Assembly: GCA_945875195.1 (NCBI GenBank) | Contig: CAMCJW010000033.1 | Location: 1 to 15,870 of the forward strand | DNA length: 15,870 bases | Origin: Chitinophaga pinensis | GTDB lineage: Bacteria > Bacteroidota > Bacteroidia > UKL13-3 | Direction: 5' to 3' | In this document: one piece after another, positions 1 through 5,646 of the stretch | Layout of the letters: each line of letters begins with the position of its first letter | Position numbering within the stretch: position 1 is the stretch's first letter | Notes under the pieces: model-generated | Databases searched by the model: none | The model's input: only the letters and a program-made list of their open reading frames with translations | What the model was told of the DNA's origin: nothing | Made by a program: the position numbers and the translations under genes

Positions 1-1
1 T

Positions 2-1348
2 TTAGATACACTCAATGGCATTGCCGAAGGTTTAAACATTAAATTAAAGGCCAAAATAAATAACTTAAGTGACCCAATGTTAATGCTTAAAGTAAATGTT
101 ACAGGCCGAGCCACATCTTTAAACAACCATTTAGATTCGAGCAAAACTCATATTAACAGAGGATTTATACTATCTAACTTTTTTTATGAAGGCAAATTAA
201 AAGAATACGAAAACAGCCAAATAAATTCGCTTACTGGCAAGCTAACTGGAGATTTTAAACTCATCAATGCAAGTGTATCTTTCCCAGAAAAAAACTTAGT
301 GGTAAGTCCCATTAATTGCAGTATTCAGTTTAACCGCGACCAATTAATTATTCAGAAATTATTATTGTATTTTGGCAAAGATTGTGTTTCTATTACAGGT
401 AAAATGGACCATTTCATTCCTTTTTTTACACAGGTAAATGAAAAGAGTTTTGTTCAATTAAACCTACAAGCAAATAGGATAAATTTAGGCAATTTTATGA
501 AGCAGAAAAAACAAAATGCTGCCAATAAATTAAAGAAAAACAAACTGAAAAAAATATACGATACTGCCCTAAAGATACATGAAAAAATCACCTATAACAT
601 TTCGGTTCAAACCGATGAATTAGTAAAAGACCGATTTAAAGCAACCCAAGTAAAAACCAACTTAAGAATGAAAAATGATAACCTCACTATAGGACCATTT
701 GAGGCCAAATTTGCAGGTGGCACCATTGCACTAACAGGTGAAATTAAAAAGTTTTCGCAGGATTGGTCGCCATTTAAAATACAAACAAAAATTAGACGAG
801 TAGACATGAGCGAGTTTATGTATTCGTTTAATAATTTTGGTTCAAAAAGCCTTACCTCTAAAAATATCTTTGGAAAAATGAACGCCCAAATAGACCTGAG
901 TAGTTCGTTAGATAATAACGCCAATTTTATGAACAAGCATTTAAAAGGGCATGTAACCATGGTGGTGCAAAATGGGCAGTTAATTAACTACAAACCTATT
1001 ATGGAGATGGGCAATTTTATTATGACTAATAGGGATTTTAAAAATATAAGTTTCTCTAAAATTGAGGCCGATTTAAAAACTTATGGTACAGAAACTGATA
1101 TAAAAAGAATGGAAATTAGCACCAATGTTGCCCGCTTATTCATAGAAGGCAGGTATTCATTTAAAGACAGCACCTACATTTTATTGCAGGTTCCACTGAG
1201 CAATTTTAAAAAACATGATAAAAATATTAAACCCGAAAATATTGGAACCGATTCAAAACTTGGTCCAAGCATTTTTTTAAGCATTAAAACCAATGAGCAA
1301 GGGAAAATGAAAATAGCCTATCAACCTTTTTCAAAAAAATCTAAATAA
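2..1348 (+). CDS. AsmA-like C-terminal region protein (5' end outside window)
   Basis: The reading frame is open from base 2, so the gene starts upstream of the window and the ATG at 77 is internal. About 448 C-terminal residues are visible. They show the character of AsmA/TamB-related envelope proteins: long alternating beta-rich stretches, repeated 'sxgtitLTGeik'-type turns (for example GGTIALTGEIK and VSITGKMDHF), and a C-terminal part with GHVTMVVQNGQLINYKPI followed by ISFSKIEADLKTYG, which resembles the AsmA C-terminal domain. Family members are large proteins usually anchored by one N-terminal membrane helix, with roles in outer-membrane lipid transport or assembly. The N-terminal anchor is not in view here. 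The tail is lysine-rich. A small ORF follows 40 bp downstream on the same strand. The family call is fairly secure; the exact role is unknown. Confidence 0.72.
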   Translation, partial: LDTLNGIAEGLNIKLKAKINNLSDPMLMLKVNVTGRATSLNNHLDSSKTHINRGFILSNFFYEGKLKEYENSQINSLTGKLTGDFKLINASVSFPEKNLVVSPINCSIQFNRDQLIIQKLLLYFGKDCVSITGKMDHFIPFFTQVNEKSFVQLNLQANRINLGNFMKQKKQNAANKLKKNKLKKIYDTALKIHEKITYNISVQTDELVKDRFKATQVKTNLRMKNDNLTIGPFEAKFAGGTIALTGEIKKFSQDWSPFKIQTKIRRVDMSEFMYSFNNFGSKSLTSKNIFGKMNAQIDLSSSLDNNANFMNKHLKGHVTMVVQNGQLINYKPIMEMGNFIMTNRDFKNISFSKIEADLKTYGTETDIKRMEISTNVARLFIEGRYSFKDSTYILLQVPLSNFKKHDKNIKPENIGTDSKLGPSIFLSIKTNEQGKMKIAYQPFSKKSK

Positions 1349-1388
1349 AAGTAAAACTTATTTTTAACCAAAAACGTTTAACAGATAT

Positions 1389-1805
1389 ATGAAAAAAATA
1401 ACCTTTATCCTATTTTTTGCTTTAGCAGCAATTACTACAAAATCTCAAACCTTAGACACCCTAGATTATGTGAATCATTACGGTGTTGTTTTCCCGGTTT
1501 TGGAAAAAGCTTCCCTCTCTAACCCTGAGTTAAAAAAGATTGTTAAACCATACCCAGAAGCCCACAAGGAATTTAAGAGAATGCGAATGTTAAAACATGC
1601 CGAAATTGCTTTGTTTGTTGTTTCAATGGTTCCACTAATTTATGCTATTGGGGCAGAAAGCGAACAACAATTTTGGATTGGACTTGGCCTATCAGCCGTT
1701 ATTTCTGGCGTATCTTATGCACTCATAAATGAACCCTATAACAGGCGCATGAGAAAGACCATAGAAGTTTACAATAAACTAAAGGTTGAGGAATTTAAAA
1801 AATAG
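1389..1805 (+). CDS. Hypothetical small secreted/membrane protein
   Basis: This 138-residue protein matches no family I recognise. Residues 1-19 form a plausible Sec signal peptide: MKK, a hydrophobic core FILFFALAAI, then TKSQ. Two further hydrophobic segments lie near residues 71-89 (IALFVVSMVPLIYAIGA) and 94-113 (QFWIGLGLSAVISGVSYAL), separated by a short acidic turn (AESEQQ). The C-terminus is basic and ends with NRRMRKTIEVYNKLK. The arrangement suggests an exported or inner-membrane hairpin protein with a basic tail. It sits 40 bp after the AsmA-like gene, so it may be co-transcribed, and converges on recF with a 20-bp gap. The start is the first in-frame ATG and gives the signal peptide directly. 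Small Bacteroidota proteins with two such helices and a conserved 'YN' near the end are common, but their function is unknown to me. Confidence 0.6.
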   Translation: MKKITFILFFALAAITTKSQTLDTLDYVNHYGVVFPVLEKASLSNPELKKIVKPYPEAHKEFKRMRMLKHAEIALFVVSMVPLIYAIGAESEQQFWIGLGLSAVISGVSYALINEPYNRRMRKTIEVYNKLKVEEFKK

Positions 1806-1825
1806 CTAAACACTGGTTTTTGAGT

Positions 1826-2923
1826 TTACACAATTTCACCTTCTCTAATTTCAAAAAAAGTTGGGTCAATAGCTAATTCACCCAATATTGCTTGCGCTCT
1901 TTCTTTTTGTGTATCTGTAATAAAAATTTGACCAAAGTTTCCATTGGTAATCCATTTAAACAATTCTTTTAACCGGGTTTGATCCAATTTCTCAAATATA
2001 TCATCTAATAAAAGTAAGGGCTTCACTCCTTTCATTTTTTCGAGGTATTGAAATTGGGCAAGTTTAAGAGAAATAATGAATGATTTTTGTTGCCCTTGTG
2101 AACCAAATTTCTTTAGCGGATTGTGTTGCAAAATAAACACCAAATCATCTTTGTGAATGCCGCGTGTGGTGCGCAATAAATCTATATCCGCCTGCTCATG
2201 CAAGATCAATAAATCTGGGTAAATCTGTTTATTTAAATCTGATTCAAAAACCAAATCAACCTGCTCATTTGTGCCAGATAAGGTTTTGTAGTTTTCTAAA
2301 AACAATGGTTTAAAAATATCTAAAAAAGCCAAGCGTGCCCTATAAATATAGGTACCACTCCTACCCAACTGCTCATTGTAAACCTCTAATAAATCGCGGT
2401 TAAAATACCTGTTTTCAAAAAAATCTTTCAGCAGTTTGTTTCGTTGATCTAATGTTTTTTGGTATTGCATCAATTCATGCAAGTAAATTCTATCGCACTG
2501 TGAAATAATTAAATCTACAAATTTTCTCCGCTCCTCACTACCTTCATAGATGAGCTTAATATCGCCTGGGGCAATCATCACAATTGGCAAAGCCCCAATA
2601 TGCTCAGAAAATTTTTCGAGTTCGTTGTTATTAACCAATAACTTTTTACCCAAACCTCTTTGAAAAACCAATCGCAATTTTTCACTTATATCTTCCCTAT
2701 TTACCAGAGCCTCTAGCACAAAATACTGTTCGCCTTGCAAAATTTGCTGGTGATCAACCGAATTAAAATAGCTTTTGGTGATAGATAAATAATAAATGGC
2801 ATCAAGCACATTGGTTTTGCCAGCGCCATTTTTCCCAAAAAGCACATTTATTTTCGGGCTGAACCGAAAAGTAGTTTGAGGATAGTTCTTAAAGTGGTTT
2901 AAGCTAAGTTGGCTAAGATACAT
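1826..2923 (-). CDS. recF: DNA replication and repair protein RecF
   Basis: RecF is an SMC-like ATPase that binds gapped DNA and helps RecO/RecR load RecA during recombinational repair. The 365-residue length matches the family. Visible motifs are the N-terminal LxLxHFKNY signature (residues 6-14), Walker A GKNGAGKT (30-37), an ABC-type signature around GSQGQQKS (274-281), Walker B LLLLDDIFEKLD (303-314), and FITDTQ near 334-339 in the switch region. The start ATG at 2921-2923 directly precedes the conserved N-terminus, so it is well supported. The gene is transcribed away from pdhA and converges on the small hypothetical gene. In flavobacterial genomes recF often neighbours a TPR protein gene and ribH; here pdhA lies between recF and that pair. 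No clear minus-strand promoter was identified. Confidence 0.96.
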   Translation of the reverse strand: MYLSQLSLNHFKNYPQTTFRFSPKINVLFGKNGAGKTNVLDAIYYLSITKSYFNSVDHQQILQGEQYFVLEALVNREDISEKLRLVFQRGLGKKLLVNNNELEKFSEHIGALPIVMIAPGDIKLIYEGSEERRKFVDLIISQCDRIYLHELMQYQKTLDQRNKLLKDFFENRYFNRDLLEVYNEQLGRSGTYIYRARLAFLDIFKPLFLENYKTLSGTNEQVDLVFESDLNKQIYPDLLILHEQADIDLLRTTRGIHKDDLVFILQHNPLKKFGSQGQQKSFIISLKLAQFQYLEKMKGVKPLLLLDDIFEKLDQTRLKELFKWITNGNFGQIFITDTQKERAQAILGELAIDPTFFEIREGEIV

Positions 2924-2970
2924 GGTTGCAATTTAAGAAAACGCGCACTTTAAAATGAAGAAAAACTCCT

Positions 2971-2983
2971 ATTATCTGATAAT
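2971..2983. repeat. 13-bp palindrome ATTATC-T-GATAAT
   Basis: The sequence ATTATCTGATAAT is a perfect 6-bp inverted repeat around a central T. It lies in the recF/pdhA divergent intergenic region, about 18-30 bp upstream of the -33 element assigned to pdhA. The position would suit a dimeric regulator, but a palindrome of this length in AT-rich DNA can occur by chance. Confidence 0.35.
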
Positions 2984-3000
2984 CAATGCACAAAGAATAC

Positions 3001-3030
3001 TTGTCAAAAGTAATATTTTGCATACTTTTG
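3001..3030 (+). promoter_or_regulatory. Bacteroidetes-type promoter for pdhA
   Basis: A TTG at 3001-3003 (-33 element; the base before it is C instead of the consensus T) is followed after 19 bp by TACTTTTG at 3023-3030, which fits the Bacteroidetes -7 consensus TAnnTTTG with the known 19-bp spacing. The pdhA ATG begins only 13 bp after the -7 element. The transcript would therefore have a leader of very few bases, too short for a Shine-Dalgarno site. This is the best promoter match in the window. Confidence 0.72.
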
Positions 3031-3043
3031 CAATTCTCTAAAA

Positions 3044-4039
3044 ATGGCAACAAACAATTTCACTAAAGAAACTTACCTCAACTGGTATGAGCAAATGATG
3101 CTCATGAGAAGATTTGAGGAGAAGTCGGCCCAATTATACGGCCAACAGAAAATCAAAGGATTCTGTCACCTCTACATTGGCCAAGAAGCCGTTGTAGCCG
3201 GAACAATGAGCGCCCTTACCAAAGGGGATAAAATCATTACGGCATACAGAGACCATGCACATGCAATAGCTTGTGGCATACCTGCAAGAGAAGTAATGGC
3301 TGAGCTTTATGGTAAAGTAACCGGCTGCTCTAAAGGAAAAGGTGGTTCAATGCACATGTTTAGCAAAGAGCATAACTTTTTTGGCGGCCATGGCATTGTA
3401 GGTGGACAAATTCCTCTTGGGGCTGGTATTGCCTTTGCCGACCAATACAGAGGAGGTAAAGAGGTTACTGTATGTTATTTTGGCGATGGCGCTGCCCGCC
3501 AAGGTGCATTGCATGAAACCTTTAATATGGCCATGATTTGGAATTTGCCAGTAATATTTGTTATCGAAAACAATGGTTACGCCATGGGAACTTCTGTAGG
3601 AAGAACAACCAATGTGCGTGAAATGTATAAAATTGGTGAAAGCTACGAAATGCCCTCTGAATCGGTGGATGGCATGAACCCAGAAGAAGTTCACAAAGCC
3701 ATTGCAACCGCTGCCGAAAGGGGCAGAAAAGGTGAAGGACCAACCTTATTAGAAATTAGAACCTACAGGTACCGTGGCCACAGTATGAGCGACCCAGCAA
3801 AATACCGCACCAAGGAAGAAGTTGAAGAATACAAGTCGCAAGACCCAATTGAGCAAGTGAAGGCAGTTTTACTAAAGAAGAAATATGCCAGCGAAGCAGA
3901 TTTAGAAAAGATAGAAGAAAACATTATGCTTGTAGTAAATGAAGCAGTAGAATTTAGCGAGAATTCCCCATATCCGCCTGCATCAGACCTATACGAAGAT
4001 GTTTATTTTGAACCGAATTATCCGTTTATAAAAGAATAA
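3044..4039 (+). CDS. pdhA: Pyruvate dehydrogenase E1 component, alpha subunit
   Basis: This is the thiamine-diphosphate-dependent alpha subunit of E1 in the pyruvate dehydrogenase complex, which decarboxylates pyruvate and passes acetyl groups to lipoyl-E2. The 331-residue length fits the alpha chain of a heterotetrameric E1. Motifs include AYRDHAHA (67-74), GKGGSMHMF (98-106), the TPP/Mg motif GDG (147-149) closed by ENNGYAMG (175-182), and the loop YRYRGHSMSDPAKYRT (241-256), which corresponds to the regulatory loop of mitochondrial E1 alpha. The residue after GDGAA is Arg rather than the Asn of mitochondrial enzymes, a variant I associate with Bacteroidetes. The E1 beta and E2 genes are not in the window. 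Transcription likely starts at the adjacent near-leaderless promoter and continues into the TPR gene 13 bp downstream. A branched-chain 2-oxo acid E1 alpha is a less likely alternative. Confidence 0.93.
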   Translation: MATNNFTKETYLNWYEQMMLMRRFEEKSAQLYGQQKIKGFCHLYIGQEAVVAGTMSALTKGDKIITAYRDHAHAIACGIPAREVMAELYGKVTGCSKGKGGSMHMFSKEHNFFGGHGIVGGQIPLGAGIAFADQYRGGKEVTVCYFGDGAARQGALHETFNMAMIWNLPVIFVIENNGYAMGTSVGRTTNVREMYKIGESYEMPSESVDGMNPEEVHKAIATAAERGRKGEGPTLLEIRTYRYRGHSMSDPAKYRTKEEVEEYKSQDPIEQVKAVLLKKKYASEADLEKIEENIMLVVNEAVEFSENSPYPPASDLYEDVYFEPNYPFIKE

Positions 4040-4052
4040 GAAAGCGAACCAG

Positions 4053-4748
4053 ATGAGCCACAAAGAAGAAAAAAACGCAGAGTTAGAATTAGATCACACC
4101 CTTATTGAAACAACTCATAAGGTTGAAACATTGTATGTAACTTACAAAAAGCAAATAAACATGGCTGTTATTGCAGCAGTTTTAGTTGTTGCAGGATATA
4201 TTAGTTTCAACAAATTTTACATTGAACCAAAAGAAAAAGAAGCATCAGCAGCTATTTTCACTGCTCAAAATTGGTTTGAAAAAGACAGCTTTGATTTGGC
4301 TTTGAATGGCCAAGGAGATGCCTTAGGATTTATTGCCGTTGCCGATGAATACAGTTTAACCAAAGTTGGAAACTTAGCACATTATTATGCTGGAGTTTGC
4401 TACATGCGTAAAGGTGAGTTTCAAAATGCAGTTGATCAATTGGATGATTTTAGTACCAAAAATGAATTGGTTGGCCCATTGGCAATTGGTTTAAAAGGTG
4501 ATGCTTTTGTTGAATTGAAAGAAGTTGACAAAGGCGCAAAACTATACATGAAAGCTGCTGGCATGAGTAAAAACAAGCTTACAGCGCCAATTTTCTTGAA
4601 GAAAGCAGGATTGGCTTATGAAGAATTAAAAGAATACAAAGATGCTATCAGCGCATACGAAAAAATCAAATCTGATTACAGCGATGCGCAGGAAGCACAA
4701 GACATTGATAAATTTATTTCAAGAGCAACTGCTGCTCAAGGAAATTAA
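4053..4748 (+). CDS. Membrane-anchored tetratricopeptide-repeat protein
   Basis: The 231-residue protein has a charged cytosolic N-terminus, one transmembrane segment at about residues 36-52 (MAVIAAVLVVAGYISF), then a helical domain with TPR-like units near 105-136 (AHYYAGVCYMRKGEFQNAV), 141-172 and 178-209 (APIFLKKAGLAYEELKEYKDA). This resembles the YfgM-type layout: a short cytosolic tail, one anchor, and an external TPR-like domain that may act as a protein-interaction or chaperone scaffold. No catalytic motif is visible. It follows pdhA by 13 bp and is followed by a strong intrinsic terminator, so the two genes probably share a transcript. In Bacteroidetes a similar TPR gene commonly precedes ribH, which is also the case here after a 333-bp gap. 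The specific function is not known. Confidence 0.8.
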   Translation: MSHKEEKNAELELDHTLIETTHKVETLYVTYKKQINMAVIAAVLVVAGYISFNKFYIEPKEKEASAAIFTAQNWFEKDSFDLALNGQGDALGFIAVADEYSLTKVGNLAHYYAGVCYMRKGEFQNAVDQLDDFSTKNELVGPLAIGLKGDAFVELKEVDKGAKLYMKAAGMSKNKLTAPIFLKKAGLAYEELKEYKDAISAYEKIKSDYSDAQEAQDIDKFISRATAAQGN

Positions 4749-4803
4749 AAAATAGCCACCATTCGGGCACCGAAGCTTTTAGCGTAGGTGTTAAGGCGCA
4801 AAG

Positions 4804-4834
4804 GCACGGAGATTATTCTTCGTGCTTTTTTTTT
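4804..4834 (+). terminator. Intrinsic terminator after pdhA-TPR unit
   Basis: GCACGGAG (4804-4811) pairs with CTTCGTGC (4818-4825) across the 6-nt loop ATTATT; seven pairs are Watson-Crick and one is G-T. The stem is followed directly by nine T residues (4826-4834). This is a textbook rho-independent terminator on the plus strand, 55 bp after the TPR gene stop. Confidence 0.85.
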
Positions 4835-4864
4835 GCACCCAGATTTAATCTTAAGTTAAAATAT

Positions 4865-4964
4865 AACCACAGCTCACAGAGAGAGGACACAGAGCTTTCG
4901 GAGGACAATAAAAAAAATAAAACCTGTGGGCTCTGTGTATTTTTCTCTGTGGCTCTCTGTGGTT
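4865..4964. repeat. Imperfect inverted repeat with CACAGAG heptamers
   Basis: The outer ends AACCACAG (4865-4872) and CTGTGGTT (4957-4964) are perfect inverse complements, as are the inner blocks ACACAGAGC (4887-4895) and GCTCTGTGT (4930-4938). Between them the left arm has CACAGAG at 4875-4881 and 4888-4894. The right arm has CTCTGTG at 4931-4937, 4945-4951 and 4955-4961. The arms pair imperfectly around an A-rich loop of about 34 bp. It is non-coding. From memory, CACAGAG-rich dyads of this kind recur between genes in many unrelated bacterial genomes. No transposase or target-site duplication is visible. Confidence 0.8.
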
Positions 4965-5009
4965 AAAAAAATAAACTTTCTCCACCAAGGCATTTTGAAT
5001 TTGGATGAT

Positions 5010-5017
5010 TACCTTTG
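5010..5017 (+). promoter_or_regulatory. Candidate -7 promoter element for ribH
   Basis: TACCTTTG fits TAnnTTTG exactly and lies 64 bp upstream of the ribH ATG. It is embedded in ATTACCTTTG, the identical 10-mer found upstream of purH. I could not find a -33 TTTG at the canonical 19-bp spacing, so the assignment rests on the -7 box and its position after the preceding terminator. Confidence 0.5.
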
Positions 5018-5081
5018 TTTTATAATTACCCAGGTAAATGGATAACCATTCCTGAAAACCAGGTGAATTTTAACAAAAACT

Positions 5082-5573
5082 ATGGCAACATCCTTAAAAA
5101 ACCTTTCGGAAACTGATATCAAACCCAATAAGGCAATCAAAAAATTCAATATCGCGTTGGTTGTTGCCGATTGGAACACTGAGATTACCCATTCGATGCG
5201 CGATGCAGCCATTGGATTTTTAAAAGAACAAGGACTCAAGGAATCTAATATAAGCATTCACCCTGTGCCTGGAACCTTTGAATTACCATTAGGGGCTCAA
5301 TTTTTGGCTCAGAACAAAAAGATTGATGCCGTTATTGCCATAGGTTGTGTGATTCAAGGAGAAACTCGTCACTTTGATTTTATTTGCGATGCATGTGCCA
5401 ATGGCATTATGCAAGTTGGATTGCAATACAATATTCCTGTAATTTTTGGGGTGTTAACCACCAATAACCTTGAACAGGCAAAGGAAAGAGCTGGCGGAAA
5501 ACATGGCAATAAAGGTATTGAAGCAGCAGAAACTGCGTTGAAGATGTTGTTATTAAAATATGAACTTTCGTAG
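5082..5573 (+). CDS. ribH: 6,7-dimethyl-8-ribityllumazine synthase
   Basis: RibH condenses 5-amino-6-ribitylamino-uracil with 3,4-dihydroxy-2-butanone 4-phosphate, the penultimate step of riboflavin synthesis. The 163 residues cover the whole single-domain fold. Visible motifs are VVADWN (27-32), VPGTFELP (62-69), GCVIQGETRHFDFIC (88-102) with the catalytic-type His97, FGVLTTNN (122-129), and the phosphate-binding GGKHGNKG (138-145). The N-terminal extension of about 20 residues before the first strand is common in Bacteroidetes homologues. The gene is flanked by its own candidate -7 element and a strong terminator, which suggests single-gene transcription. No other riboflavin genes are in the window. 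The ATG at 5082 is the only sensible start before the conserved domain. Confidence 0.96.
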   Translation: MATSLKNLSETDIKPNKAIKKFNIALVVADWNTEITHSMRDAAIGFLKEQGLKESNISIHPVPGTFELPLGAQFLAQNKKIDAVIAIGCVIQGETRHFDFICDACANGIMQVGLQYNIPVIFGVLTTNNLEQAKERAGGKHGNKGIEAAETALKMLLLKYELS

Positions 5574-5576
5574 TTT

Positions 5577-5606
5577 AACGGTTTTTAGGTTCAAACCGTT
5601 TTTTTT
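5577..5606 (+). terminator. Intrinsic terminator after ribH
   Basis: AACGGTTT (5577-5584) and AAACCGTT (5593-5600) form a perfect 8-bp stem with an 8-nt loop (TTAGGTTC). A run of eight T residues spans 5599-5606. It starts 3 bp after the ribH stop codon. Confidence 0.88.
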
Positions 5607-5622
5607 AAATGTGGCATTCACC

Positions 5623-5630
5623 TATGTTTG
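5623..5630 (+). promoter_or_regulatory. Candidate -7 promoter element for lipoprotein-purN unit
   Basis: TATGTTTG matches TAnnTTTG and ends 16 bp before the lipoprotein ATG. The expected -33 region falls in the T run of the ribH terminator (around 5600-5603, TTTT rather than TTTG). The terminator tail and the promoter may therefore overlap. A short leader of roughly ten bases is implied. Confidence 0.5.
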
Positions 5631-5646
5631 AAGTAAGTAATAAGTG

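Larger units (their letters stand above)
4749..5081. other. 333-bp intergenic region between TPR gene and ribH
   Basis: No coding potential is apparent. From left to right it holds a small hairpin (TTCGG at 4762-4766 pairing with CCGAA at 4770-4774), an intrinsic terminator for the upstream unit (4804-4834), a degenerate inverted repeat rich in CACAGAG/CTCTGTG (4865-4964), and a -7-like promoter element for ribH (5010-5017). The stretch at 4791-4811 (a TTAAGGCGCAAAGGCAC core) looks like a fragment of a second dispersed intergenic repeat whose right half now serves as the terminator stem. The 64-nt leader between the -7 element and ribH contains a stretch around 5031-5072 with short repeated CCAGGT words but no recognisable FMN riboswitch. 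Confidence 0.7.

Noticed and set aside
607..960. 117-residue minus-strand open frame inside the AsmA-like gene
   Set aside because: It is a shadow of a long continuous plus-strand frame with coherent family character; no independent support.
3482..3505. Arg in place of Asn in the PdhA GDGAAxQG motif as a sign of inactivity
   Set aside because: The metal and cofactor ligands expected in this fold (Asp148 of GDG, Asn177 and Tyr179 of ENNGY) are intact, and I recall the Arg form as usual in Bacteroidetes PdhA.
4865..4964. CRISPR array or insertion sequence in the CACAGAG repeat region
   Set aside because: The repeated words are only 7 bp with irregular spacing and inverted arrangement. There are no spacers of regular length and no transposase gene.
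5017..5081. FMN riboswitch in the ribH leader
   Set aside because: The leader is only about 60 nt and lacks the conserved multi-helix RFN element; no matching helices were found.
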